Shown: positions 34,517-42,279, counted from the stretch's first letter. The stretch is 64,000 nt of DNA from Mycobacterium sp. BK086 (GCA_004362315.1 SNWL01000006.1:1-64000), one strand, 5' to 3'. Translations and numbers: made by a program. The notes: generated by a model from the letters alone, not told the origin.

Positions 34517-34783
34517 TCAGGTCGCCTCGTCGCCGAAGAGTTCCGACTCGCTGCCCCGGTGCGGCGCCACCCTTATTACCAAGTTGGCGATGTTGAGCTC
34601 GATGGAGGTTCGTAGCGTGCGACAGCTCGGAATCACCATGCTGCGTTCCCCTTTCGCTGCTCTGCGCGCGAACTCGATGCAGATGGCCTCGGCATCGCCC
34701 TGCCACTGCACACACATCTGGTTGTCGGTGTACCGCTCGACCAGCACCACGTTCTCGCAGTCACTGCACGCAATCTCGGTCAT
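34517..34783 (-). CDS. Small conserved-looking protein of unknown function with N-terminal CxxC
   Basis: An 88-residue protein that I do not recognise. It has Cys6-x2-Cys9 near the N-terminus (EIACSDCENVVLVERY) and further cysteines at about 24, 35 and 54, with no membrane segment or signal. Start is an ATG inside the stop of the IclR gene (TGATG), and its stop is 3 bases before the ferredoxin ATG. Strict coupling to a ferredoxin and the number of cysteines hint at metal binding or an accessory role in electron transfer; this is inference only. Codon use is similar to neighbours, so it is likely a real gene. Confidence 0.65.
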   Translation of the reverse strand: MTEIACSDCENVVLVERYTDNQMCVQWQGDAEAICIEFARRAAKGERSMVIPSCRTLRTSIELNIANLVIRVAPHRGSESELFGDEAT

Positions 34784-35520
34784 CAAATCGCTATCGCACG
34801 ACGACCGAGCTTGGTGTAGATCATCGCGCCGGTCCTTCGCACCAGGTGGATCGTCTGCTCGTTCATCGACATCTGATCCAGCGCGCCACAGATGGAGATC
34901 GCCGCGACGACATCGCCTTTCACGCCCACCGGTGCGCCCACGCAGCCGATTCGTGGAATCGCCTCGCCCCGATCGAACGCGACTCCGCGCTGTCTAATCG
35001 CGGCCAGCTCCTGCCGGGTGGGTGAAGTATGCGGATGCGCAGCCGCAACGGGATCGCACCATTGGTCCAGCGAGTTGGCCAGCAGAACCTTTCCGACGCT
35101 GGTCGGCGCCGCGGGCCGCCGACCACCCACCCGGGTGTCGATACCGGCATCCACCAGTCCCTCGAGCTTCTCCAGATAGAGCACGTCCGTACGCTGCAAT
35201 ACCGCAAGGTGGACGGTCAGACCCGTCAACCGCCGCAGCTCCCGCATGTGTGGCAATGCCGCCGCATGCAGTTGATCCTGCTGCACCACAAGCGATCCCA
35301 ACTCCAGCAGGCGCAGTCCTAACTGATACCGGTGCCCGTCGCGGCGGATCCACCGCAACTTCACGAGTTTTTCGAGCATGCGGTGCGCGGATGAACGGGG
35401 AACACCCGTGCGCCGGGCAATCTGCGAGAGCGTGAGTTCGCTGGGACCGTCGAACGCCGTCAGGATGAGATCGGCACGATCAATCCCGCTCGCCGCGCAT
35501 TCCTGCAGCTCAGTCGCCAT
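34783..35520 (-). CDS. IclR-family transcriptional regulator
   Basis: A 245-residue IclR protein. The N-terminal helix-turn-helix contains LTLSQIARRTGVPRSSAHRM and LEKLVKLRWIRRDG. The C-terminal ligand domain shows the family's LRRLTGLTVHLAVLQ, PTSVGKVLLANSL and GCVGAPVGVKGDVVAAIS segments. The ATG is preceded by GGAGGG at good spacing; a GTG eight codons upstream is less likely. It heads an operon with the small CxxC protein, ferredoxin and crotonase. IclR proteins of aromatic and steroid pathways bind pathway acids, so local control is likely. Confidence 0.92.
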   Translation of the reverse strand: MATELQECAASGIDRADLILTAFDGPSELTLSQIARRTGVPRSSAHRMLEKLVKLRWIRRDGHRYQLGLRLLELGSLVVQQDQLHAAALPHMRELRRLTGLTVHLAVLQRTDVLYLEKLEGLVDAGIDTRVGGRRPAAPTSVGKVLLANSLDQWCDPVAAAHPHTSPTRQELAAIRQRGVAFDRGEAIPRIGCVGAPVGVKGDVVAAISICGALDQMSMNEQTIHLVRRTGAMIYTKLGRRAIAI

Positions 35521-35691
35521 GGTTCCCTCCGTCTTAGCCGGCACCAGAACACCTGTTGTCGGCCGAGCCTATATTACTAGCAGGTATAAAACAATCCGCG
35601 GTTTCGACTGAAATCGCGTCGGCACTCGCCCGACATAGCGCCTCTAACAGGGGTAATCCGCCGGAGACTTCTCACGAGGGTATTCCTAATA

Positions 35692-35711
35692 GGTCTAAAT
35701 GGTCTAAGACC
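35692..35711. repeat. Repeated GGTCTAA with overlapping palindrome GGTCTAAGACC
   Basis: GGTCTAA occurs at 35692-35698 and again at 35701-35707. The second copy belongs to a perfect odd palindrome GGTCTAAGACC (35701-35711). The element lies in the 221-base gap between the end of the SDR gene and the IclR start. It may be an IclR operator or the stem of a terminator for the SDR gene; the short stem argues against the latter. Confidence 0.35.
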
Positions 35712-35741
35712 CAGAGTCAATGCCGGCAGCACCGGCGCCGA

Positions 35742-36611
35742 TCAGGAGGAGGCCGGCCGATCGGCGAGGTAGAAGTTGGGCACGAGATCGTCCTCGCTCG
35801 TTGCGAGCCGGTAGTCATCCAAGCTGTCGATGCCTTCCTCCAGGAGCACCTCGGCGTCGGTAAGCAAGCGCCCCGTGCATTCCGCCGCGGGGCGCGTGAC
35901 CAACGCATGCAGCGCATCGGCCATGATCTGGGTGTCCCGAGCCTGAGCTCGGACCACGTCGGCGCCCATCGCGACCATCAACCCCGTGCTCGCGACCGTC
36001 GTCTCCGGCCACAGCGCATTGACTGCGATCGGTATCGATGCGAATTCCTCGGCCCACCCGACGGTCAACAAGCTCTCGGCATACTTGCCCACCGTGTGGG
36101 CGACATGTGCGCCCAACCATTCCGGCGCCAGGTTCAACGGCGGTGAGACGTTCACAATGTGGGCGTTGTCCGACTTGCGTAGATGCGCCAACGCACTGTG
36201 CACCAACGCATATGGGCCTTCGACATTGACCGCCAGCAAGCGCCGGAAGACCTTCGGGGCGAGCGCGGGCGTCTTCCTGAGATCGAGCGCGCCTGCGTTG
36301 TTGACAACGACGTCGATCGCACCGAAAGCCGCCGCGATCTCGTCCACGGCCGTGCTGACGGCTTCTGGGTCACGCACATCGCAGCCGATCGCCAACGGCC
36401 GGCCTCCGGCGTTGCGCACCGCTTGAGCGCTCTCAGCCAGAGTGCCGTCGATCTTGGGGTTCGGAGTTTCGGTCCGGGCCAACAGGGCAACGTTCGCGCC
36501 ATCGGAGGCGGCACGGATCGCGATCGCCCGGCCGATCCCCCGGCTGGCGCCGGTCACGACGACAACACGATCCTTCAACGAACGCTGTGGTCGGTATGGA
36601 GATCGATCCAC
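35742..36611 (-). CDS. HSDL2-like short-chain dehydrogenase with altered catalytic tyrosine
   Basis: A 289-residue SDR resembling the dehydrogenase domain of HSDL2 (hydroxysteroid dehydrogenase-like 2). Cofactor motifs TGASRGIG (residues 20-27) and VVVNNAGALD are intact. The stretch VNVSPPLNLAPEWLG matches HSDL2 closely and holds Ser156. The catalytic YxxxK, however, reads H-T-V-G-K: His172 replaces Tyr and Lys176 is kept. ALWPETTVAST matches the family end of the fold. No SCP2 domain follows. A GTG start is used. It is divergent from a fadE gene. With the Tyr gone, it may be a binding or regulatory protein, or use His as acid/base. Confidence 0.85.
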   Translation of the reverse strand: MDRSPYRPQRSLKDRVVVVTGASRGIGRAIAIRAASDGANVALLARTETPNPKIDGTLAESAQAVRNAGGRPLAIGCDVRDPEAVSTAVDEIAAAFGAIDVVVNNAGALDLRKTPALAPKVFRRLLAVNVEGPYALVHSALAHLRKSDNAHIVNVSPPLNLAPEWLGAHVAHTVGKYAESLLTVGWAEEFASIPIAVNALWPETTVASTGLMVAMGADVVRAQARDTQIMADALHALVTRPAAECTGRLLTDAEVLLEEGIDSLDDYRLATSEDDLVPNFYLADRPASS

Positions 36612-36661
36612 CGACGGCCTGCCTCTCTATGGGTCTGCAGTGTGCAGTGCAACACTATACA

Positions 36662-36681
36662 TATAACTATTTAGCTAGATA
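36662..36681 (-). promoter_or_regulatory. AT-rich motif upstream of the HSDL2-like gene
   Basis: TATAACTATTTAGCTAGATA on the plus strand; its reverse shares AGCTAA and TA-rich flanks with the motif at 30181-30202. It lies 51 bases upstream of the SDR start codon in the divergent SDR/fadE region. It is either a -10 region or a low-quality copy of the AT-rich operator; the match is weak. Confidence 0.3.
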
Positions 36682-36743
36682 GCGTCTGCGAGCCCGGCGG
36701 GCAGGCCGCAGAGGTGTTGAGCCGTTGCGTAATCGATCAACAC

Positions 36744-36764
36744 GTTATATATATACCTTATTAC
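36744..36764 (-). promoter_or_regulatory. AT-rich motif and probable -10 region before the fadE gene
   Basis: On the minus strand it contains TAATAAGGTATATATATA, matching the site at 30181-30202 in TAATAAG and TATATA at the same spacing. It directly abuts the GGAGGG ribosome site of the short leader frame before fadE. TATATA also offers -10 hexamers in both directions, so promoter and operator probably coincide. Confidence 0.42.
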
Positions 36765-36781
36765 GGAGGGAGTCCACGACC

Positions 36782-36799
36782 ATGCCAAGAACCAGCTGA
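36782..36799 (+). CDS. Five-codon leader frame coupled to fadE
   Basis: ATG CCA AGA ACC AGC TGA encodes MPRTS and ends in TGATG, where the last A is the first base of the fadE ATG. The only strong ribosome site of the region (GGAGGG, 36765-36770) is spaced for this leader (11 bases) and not for fadE (28 bases). This suggests that ribosomes load on the leader and restart at fadE. An alternative is that fadE is translated by another mechanism and the frame is accidental. Confidence 0.4.
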   Translation: MPRTS

Positions 36800-37956
36800 T
36801 GAACAGCCTGACCGCATACGAGAAGCAGGAACTGGGACGATCCACCCGGCTGACCTGTGAGCGGTTCGCCACGCTGGACCGGGTCCGTGAGGTGAGCTAC
36901 CAATTCCCTGACCTACGGGTACGAGGATTCGACGCGCAGCTATGGCGATTGTTGTGCCAGCAAGTCGGTATCGCCACGATCGCGGTGCCCGAGCACGCCG
37001 GCGGGGCCGGCTATGGCACTGCCGCGTTGAGTGCGGTCGCCCATGAACTGGGCAGATCCCTGGCACCGGTGCCGTTTGTCGCATCGCTGGTACTGGCAAC
37101 CGGACTGCTCATCGACTGCGACAACCCGGACGCACCGGGAGTCGGCGGTGACATTCTTAAGGCCTTGCTCGACGGCGAACACACGGCGGCCGCCGTGCTC
37201 ACCGAGGACGGCGGACTCTGGCACCGCGGCGCCATCGCCATGGCCGCGGTGACGGACGGCGAACCCGGAGCAAGACTGAGCGGAGTCGCCCGACATGTCC
37301 TACACGGCGGTGCTGCCGAGCACCTCGTCGTCGTCGCGAGCACGGACGGCGAAGCCGGGGTCTACCTCGTCTCAGCCGCTCAATCCGCGGTAACCGTTCT
37401 CCCCGAACGGGTTCTGGATCCGACCAGACCGATGGCGACGGTTCGGTTCGACAACGCCCACGGCACCCGACTCAATCCAACGCAGCCAGTGGACACAATC
37501 ATCGAGCGCCGCATGCATCAGGCAATCGCGATTCTGGCGGCCGAACAGGTCGGTGCCAACGAGCGAGCACTGGAGATCGCGGTCGAATATGCCAACACCC
37601 GAGAGCAATTCGGCAGAGCCATCGGCAGCTTTCAAGCGATCAAACACCGTTGCGCCGACCTGCTGGTGGAACTGGAAATGTCGCGCTCGGCGTGCCAAGC
37701 CGCACTCGAAGCTGTCGACGACGACTCGCTGGGTTCGGCGGCCGAAGTCGAATGGCGTTGCAGCATGGCCAAAGCCGTGTGTTCGGAATCGCTACGCAAT
37801 GTCGCGCACCAGAACCTGCAGATACACGGCGGCGTCGGCTTCACATGGGAGGACTCGGCGCACCTCTACTTGAAGCGGGCCAGAACCGACGAAGTTCTCT
37901 TCGGTACACCGGCGCAGCACTGGGACCGCATCTCGGTCGCCGCCGGCGTGCACTGA
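36799..37956 (+). CDS. fadE: FadE acyl-CoA dehydrogenase, partner subunit (pair 3)
   Basis: A 385-residue subunit. It carries NTREQFGRAIGSFQAIKHRC (about residue 270) and the late LQIHGGVGFTWEDSAHLYLK segment, but lacks FSEP and GGT(A/N)E, so it is the RxQFG partner of the next gene. In this pair the order is reversed compared with pairs 1 and 2. It starts within the TGATG that ends a five-codon leader frame. A 39-base gap separates it from the second subunit. Confidence 0.88.
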   Translation: MNSLTAYEKQELGRSTRLTCERFATLDRVREVSYQFPDLRVRGFDAQLWRLLCQQVGIATIAVPEHAGGAGYGTAALSAVAHELGRSLAPVPFVASLVLATGLLIDCDNPDAPGVGGDILKALLDGEHTAAAVLTEDGGLWHRGAIAMAAVTDGEPGARLSGVARHVLHGGAAEHLVVVASTDGEAGVYLVSAAQSAVTVLPERVLDPTRPMATVRFDNAHGTRLNPTQPVDTIIERRMHQAIAILAAEQVGANERALEIAVEYANTREQFGRAIGSFQAIKHRCADLLVELEMSRSACQAALEAVDDDSLGSAAEVEWRCSMAKAVCSESLRNVAHQNLQIHGGVGFTWEDSAHLYLKRARTDEVLFGTPAQHWDRISVAAGVH

Positions 37957-37995
37957 CCGACCACTGACAATGCTGCATAAGGACATCGCCACACA

Positions 37996-39144
37996 ATGAT
38001 TGACACCGACGCGTGTGATCTCGATGAAATGCGAAGCACGATTCGTCAATTCCTCAGCGAATCACCTCGCCCAACGGGTCTGCGCAACTACGGGCCCACT
38101 CCCACACCCGACGATGTGCAGCCCGGTCGGCAATGGCACCAGTATCTGGCCGCGCACGGCTATGCCGGTCTGCACTGGCCCACCGAGTACGGAGGGTCCG
38201 ACGCTCCGGTCCCGGTCCAGGCGCTCTTTGCCGAAGAATGCGCCCGGGCCGACGTGCCGCGCCAATTAGCAATGACTGCAATAGATCTCGTCGGGCCGGT
38301 GTTGATCAACTACGGAACCGATACGCAGAGGCAGCGCTACCTCGAACCGATCCGGCTCGGCGACGACATCTGGACTCAGCTGTTCTCCGAACCGGGTGCC
38401 GGATCCGACTTGGCCGCTGTGCGCACCAAGGCCGAACGAACACCGGATGGCTGGCGGGTTACCGGACAAAAGGTCTGGAGCTCTGGAGCAATGTCGGCCG
38501 AGTACGGCATTCTGCTCGCCCGTACCAGTCCGGACGGCCATCGCGGCTTGAGCATGTTCATCGTGCCGATGGACGCGGCAGGCATCACGGTCCGTCCCAT
38601 CACACAGATCGACGGCGAGAGCAAGTTCAATGAAGTCTTCCTCGACGAGGTTGCGCTGCAACCAGATGCACTGATCGGCGACGTCGGCCAAGGCTGGAGC
38701 ATCGCGATGTTGACCCTGAGCCGCGAACGACTCACTCTGGGCTGCCAGGCGGTGGCGATGTTCAAACGCCACCAACGCATCGTCGAAGCAGCGCGCAAGC
38801 GCGGCAGACTGGATCCCGTCCTGGCTCGCACCATGACCAAGATCTGGGCCCGGATGTGGCTGCTCCGATTTACCTGGCAGCGCGCCGTCGCCGGCGAAGA
38901 TATGGCCTCGCCGGCCTTTTCGGTACTCAAGATCATGACTTCGGAAACTGATCGAGACCTCTGTGATCTCGCCACTGATGCGTTGGGCACCGACGCCTGC
39001 ACCGAGCCCGGGAGTGAGGATGGCGCCGAACTGGTGCACGCCATGCTCGTGGGACGTGCGCAGACAATCTTGGGCGGCACCGCCGAGATCCAGCGAAACA
39101 TCCTGAGTGAACGCCTGCTTCGCATGCCCAAAGAGCCGCGATGA
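37996..39144 (+). CDS. fadE: FadE acyl-CoA dehydrogenase, subunit with GGTAE motif (pair 3)
   Basis: A 382-residue acyl-CoA dehydrogenase subunit. It has LHWPTEYGGSDAPVPVQALF, LFSEPGAGSDLAAVRTKA, GQKVWSSGAMSAEYG and the C-terminal ILGGTAEIQRNILSERLL. RxQFG is absent and present in the preceding gene. The complementary motif pattern of the two adjacent genes supports a heteromeric enzyme. The SDR gene follows after 37 bases on the same strand, giving a dehydrogenation then hydroxyacyl oxidation order. Confidence 0.9.
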   Translation: MIDTDACDLDEMRSTIRQFLSESPRPTGLRNYGPTPTPDDVQPGRQWHQYLAAHGYAGLHWPTEYGGSDAPVPVQALFAEECARADVPRQLAMTAIDLVGPVLINYGTDTQRQRYLEPIRLGDDIWTQLFSEPGAGSDLAAVRTKAERTPDGWRVTGQKVWSSGAMSAEYGILLARTSPDGHRGLSMFIVPMDAAGITVRPITQIDGESKFNEVFLDEVALQPDALIGDVGQGWSIAMLTLSRERLTLGCQAVAMFKRHQRIVEAARKRGRLDPVLARTMTKIWARMWLLRFTWQRAVAGEDMASPAFSVLKIMTSETDRDLCDLATDALGTDACTEPGSEDGAELVHAMLVGRAQTILGGTAEIQRNILSERLLRMPKEPR

Positions 39145-39181
39145 GGCCGCCATACGCCACTGAATATCCGGGAGGACGTCG

Positions 39182-40090
39182 ATGAATACATCGCTTCGCA
39201 ACTGTGTGGTTCTCGTGACCGGCGGGGGTCGCGGAATCGGCCGAAGCCACTGCCTCACACTGGCAAGCCTCGGGGCCGCCGTTGTCGTGAATGATCCGGG
39301 CGTAGCCCGCGACGGTAGCGAGCAGGCCGCCGGTCCCGGACCCGCGGAAGCAGTGGCGGCCGAAATCACTGCGGCCGGCGGCCGCGCTATCGCCCACACC
39401 GGCTCAGTGGCCTCGTGGAGCGATGCCGCCGACATGGTGGAAACCGCGGTTCAGACCTTCGGCACCCTCACCGGAATCGTGAACAATGCTGGCATCCTGC
39501 GAGACTCGCTGGTCGCCAGCGCAACCGAGGCGGACTGGGACAGCGTCATCGCTGTTCATCTCAAAGGCACATTCGCCGTCACCCACCACAGCTGCGCCTA
39601 TTGGCGGGCCGAGGCCAAAGCGGGCCGCCAGATCGACGCCCATATCGTCAACACCGTCTCCGGTTCCGGCCTCTGGGGAAACGTAGGTCAGGCTGCCTAC
39701 GGCGCCGCGAAGGCCGCGATCGCCAATCTCACGCTCATCACTGCCATGGAGGCACAGCGCTACGGCGTTGCAGTGAATGCTATTTCACCGCTCGCACGGT
39801 CCCGCATGACCGATGTTCTCTTCGCCGGCAGGCCGGACGACCCGGCGCTGGACCCGTCACGCAGCTCGCCTGTCGTGGCCTGGTTGCAGTCACCCGAATC
39901 ATCCTGGCTCACCGGACAGATCCTGCGTATCGACGGCGGGATACTCAGCCGCATCAAGGGCTTCACCGAGTCCGCCCGGTACCAGGCGCGCGACGGAGAA
40001 GCGCTCGAGTACGACGAGATAGATTCCGCTGTCCGATGGCTGTGGGACACACTGCCGCGCGGATTGGCGGGCCCGTTGCCGAGGCGCTGA
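39182..40090 (+). CDS. Short-chain dehydrogenase, MFE-2 (3-hydroxyacyl-CoA dehydrogenase) type
   Basis: A 302-residue SDR. It has TGGGRGIGRSHCLTLASLGA at the N-terminus, the insert VVNDPGVARDGS found in the peroxisomal multifunctional enzyme type 2 dehydrogenase group, NNAGILRD, Ser in NTVSGSGLWG and the catalytic YGAAK. These enzymes oxidise 3-hydroxyacyl-CoAs, including steroid side-chain intermediates. Position after a fadE pair fits the third step of a beta-oxidation cycle. The preceding sequence GGAGGACGTCG gives a good ribosome site before the ATG. Confidence 0.9.
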   Translation: MNTSLRNCVVLVTGGGRGIGRSHCLTLASLGAAVVVNDPGVARDGSEQAAGPGPAEAVAAEITAAGGRAIAHTGSVASWSDAADMVETAVQTFGTLTGIVNNAGILRDSLVASATEADWDSVIAVHLKGTFAVTHHSCAYWRAEAKAGRQIDAHIVNTVSGSGLWGNVGQAAYGAAKAAIANLTLITAMEAQRYGVAVNAISPLARSRMTDVLFAGRPDDPALDPSRSSPVVAWLQSPESSWLTGQILRIDGGILSRIKGFTESARYQARDGEALEYDEIDSAVRWLWDTLPRGLAGPLPRR

Positions 40091-40132
40091 TCGCGCGGAT
40101 CACAACGCCGCCCGTTTCGTGCTCCCCGAGAA

Positions 40133-40972
40133 CTAGGCCGGGAAATCGGCTCCACGAGAGAGTGTTTCGTTCGCCCGGATGTCGGCCAGGCTCTGCTGCA
40201 GTGCATCGACCACGGCGTCGTATCCGCCACTGCCCAGGACCAGCCGACGCGGAGGCGGATCCTGGGCCATCGCCGCGATCACCGCACGGACACCGCGGCG
40301 CGGATCGCCAGGTTGCGTCCCGTCCTGCTCGACAAAAGAGGCGCGTACCTGCTCCAGCATGTCGTGGTAGTCCGGAATCGCCTCCGTGATGGGCTCGTTC
40401 GCGAACCCGGCGTAGGCGTTCGTGCGGAACGCTCCCGGTTCGACCGCCAACACGGAGATGCCCTGCGCGGCAACCTCGTCGCGCAGCGCATCGGTGACAG
40501 CCTCGACGGCGAACTTCGTCGCGCTGTAATAGCCGAATCCGGGTGCAGCGATGAGCCCGGCAACCGAGGACACGTTGACGATCCACCCGTCCCCGCGGGC
40601 GCGCATCCCCGGCAGCACCGCGCGCGTCACGGACAACACCGCGAAGAAGTTCAGCTCGAACATCGCCCGCACCGAGGACTCGTCCATCCCCTCGATCGAT
40701 CCGTACCAGCCGCGGCCAGCGTTGTTGACCAGCACGTCGATCCCGCCGAAGCGCTCCTCGGCCGCGCGCACCGCGCGCAAAATCTGTGCGGCGTCAGTGA
40801 CATCCAGCGGCAGGACGAGAACGCGGTCGCCGTACTGGTCCGCCCACGCCAGCAGCTCCTCAGGACGGCGAGCCGTGAGTGCTACGCGGTCCCCCGTCTC
40901 GAGCGCCGCGTCGGCGAACGCCATTCCGAAGCCGCCGGGCGTGCCACCGGTGATGAACCATCGACGCGTCAT
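40133..40972 (-). CDS. Short-chain dehydrogenase/reductase of the classical type
   Basis: A 279-residue SDR, with the cofactor motif TGGTPGGFG near the start, LDVTD, NNAGRGWYGSIEG, Ser in VNVSSVAGLIAAPG and the active YSATK. It resembles the oxidoreductases found with MerR/TetR regulators in actinobacteria. The ATG overlaps the stop of the NTF2-like gene (ATGA), so it is the second gene of a two-gene unit controlled from the MerR divergent promoter. Substrate is unknown. It is convergent with the MFE-2-type SDR, leaving 42 bases between stops. Confidence 0.88.
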   Translation of the reverse strand: MTRRWFITGGTPGGFGMAFADAALETGDRVALTARRPEELLAWADQYGDRVLVLPLDVTDAAQILRAVRAAEERFGGIDVLVNNAGRGWYGSIEGMDESSVRAMFELNFFAVLSVTRAVLPGMRARGDGWIVNVSSVAGLIAAPGFGYYSATKFAVEAVTDALRDEVAAQGISVLAVEPGAFRTNAYAGFANEPITEAIPDYHDMLEQVRASFVEQDGTQPGDPRRGVRAVIAAMAQDPPPRRLVLGSGGYDAVVDALQQSLADIRANETLSRGADFPA

Positions 40973-41307
40973 GGCTCGATCACCAATCGGCTGATCAGTG
41001 CGCCGTCCAGCGCGAAGCGGTAGCGCAGGTCGGCGACCCCGCCGGGGAAGTCGCCCTCGAGGTGCTGCCTGGCCTCGACGGTCGTGTCGGTCGCAGTCGC
41101 ACCCATGAACTCCGTCGTATAGGTGTACTCGGCGGCCGCGGCGGTCAGCCACGCGCCGATCTCGTCACGACCCGTGTAGTCGCGGCCCTCGTCGGTCACG
41201 ACGGCGTCCGGGGTGAACGTGGCGAGCGCTCGGTCGACCTCTCGGGCGTCGAGTGCGGTCAGAAACGTCTTGGTGTTATCCGGGAGTGCATCCCATTCGT
41301 TGGTCAT
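40969..41307 (-). CDS. SnoaL/NTF2-like small protein
   Basis: A 112-residue protein of the SnoaL-like NTF2 fold: FLTALDAREVDRALATFTPD at the start, VTDEGRDYTGRDEIGAWL, and the closing VADLRYRFALDGALISRLVI. Such proteins are small cyclases, isomerases or binding proteins. It is the first gene of the leftward unit, and its promoter would give a transcript starting at or next to its ATG. The MerR regulator is divergent from it. Confidence 0.82.
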   Translation of the reverse strand: MTNEWDALPDNTKTFLTALDAREVDRALATFTPDAVVTDEGRDYTGRDEIGAWLTAAAAEYTYTTEFMGATATDTTVEARQHLEGDFPGGVADLRYRFALDGALISRLVIEP

Positions 41308-41322
41308 GGCCCCACGGTGGAG

Positions 41323-41344
41323 CTTCCCCTAGGGGGAGGGTCAA
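41323..41344 (-). promoter_or_regulatory. MerR-type promoter/operator for the NTF2-SDR unit
   Basis: On the minus strand a TTGACC -35 hexamer is followed at once by a palindrome CTCCCCCTAGGGGAAG. This is the layout of MerR-controlled promoters, where the operator fills a 19-base spacer. Counting 19 bases gives CACCGT as the -10 region. The transcript would start close to the ATG of the NTF2-like gene, hence a leaderless mRNA is possible. Confidence 0.6.
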
Positions 41345-41370
41345 GCCGGGCCGGCACTCTCGCCGCAATG

Positions 41371-41401
41371 TTGACCTTGCCCTAGGGGGAGACTGCACGA
41401 T
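41371..41401 (+). promoter_or_regulatory. MerR-type promoter/operator for the merR gene
   Basis: TTGACC at 41371-41376 is followed by the palindrome CTTGCCCTAGGGGGAG and, with a 19-base spacer, by CACGAT. The design mirrors the divergent promoter 30 bases to the left. Autoregulation of the MerR gene is expected. The AGGAGG ribosome site at 41431 belongs to the merR start. Confidence 0.6.
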
Positions 41402-41442
41402 GGCCATACAAGACGAACCGCGGCTCACACAGGAGGGATGCC

Positions 41443-42267
41443 ATGGGCGCACAGGTTTCGATCGGTGACTTCTCGGTGATGACGAGCCTGAGCAGGAAGG
41501 CGCTCCGGCACTACCACGACATCGGCATTCTCGAACCCGCCCATATCGATTCCCATACCGGCTATCGCTTCTACGACACCAGCCAGGTCGATCACGCGCA
41601 CATCATTAGACGGTTCCGATCTCTCGGCATGTCGATTCCCGATATCAAGGCGCTGCTGAGCACAGAAGACGCCGCGAGCCGCACCGACATCATCACCACC
41701 CATCTCGCACAGATGGAGGTGCAACTGCAGCAGACGCGTGACACCGTGGGCGCACTGCGCGAGTTACTTGCGCCCGTGCGCGCCCCCGCCCACGTGGAGT
41801 TGCGCCATGAACCTGCCCTCGCCGTGTGGTCCATCGGCGCCACCATCGAGATCGCCGAGATCGACAGCTGGTTCGAAGCGGCGATGAGAACACTCAGCAA
41901 CGCCGTTGAGACGGCAGCGGGGTCCGGCGCCGCGGCCGCACCGGGCGGAGTCTACGACCGAGCCCTGTTTACCGAATCGCGCGGCGAGGCAACCCTATTC
42001 GTACCCGCGCCACAATCTTCGGGCATTCCCGAGGGCGTCCGTGCCGCGGTATTACCGCAGGCCGACTTCGCGGTGCTCACCCACGTCGGCACTCATGAAG
42101 GTATGGACCGCAGCTACGGGGCGCTGGGCACCTACGCAAACGAACATCTGATCAGCGCCCAGGGACCAATCCGCGAACACTACATCGGCGGCCCGCCCTC
42201 AGATCCGACAAAATTCACCGCCACCGAGATCTGCTGGCCAATCTTCCGCACCACACCCCAGCCATAA
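41443..42267 (+). CDS. MerR-family regulator with GyrI-like effector domain
   Basis: A 274-residue BmrR-like regulator. The MerR winged helix is at residues 1-75 (IGDFSVMTSLSRKALRHYHD, GYRFYDTSQVDHAHIIRRFR), followed by a coiled coil (about 80-110) and a GyrI-like ligand-binding domain (about 120-274, with VLTHVGTHEGMDRSYGAL and EICWPIF). Such proteins sense hydrophobic or cationic molecules and activate divergent genes by untwisting promoters with 19-base spacers; two of these promoters are seen upstream. ATG has AGGAGG in front. Confidence 0.93.
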   Translation: MGAQVSIGDFSVMTSLSRKALRHYHDIGILEPAHIDSHTGYRFYDTSQVDHAHIIRRFRSLGMSIPDIKALLSTEDAASRTDIITTHLAQMEVQLQQTRDTVGALRELLAPVRAPAHVELRHEPALAVWSIGATIEIAEIDSWFEAAMRTLSNAVETAAGSGAAAAPGGVYDRALFTESRGEATLFVPAPQSSGIPEGVRAAVLPQADFAVLTHVGTHEGMDRSYGALGTYANEHLISAQGPIREHYIGGPPSDPTKFTATEICWPIFRTTPQP

Positions 42268-42279
42268 TGAGCGCAGTCG

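Noticed and set aside
40090-40110. TGATC-GCGCG-GATCA hairpin between two convergent SDR genes as a terminator
   Set aside because: The stem is only five base pairs, lies at the stop codon and lacks a T tract.
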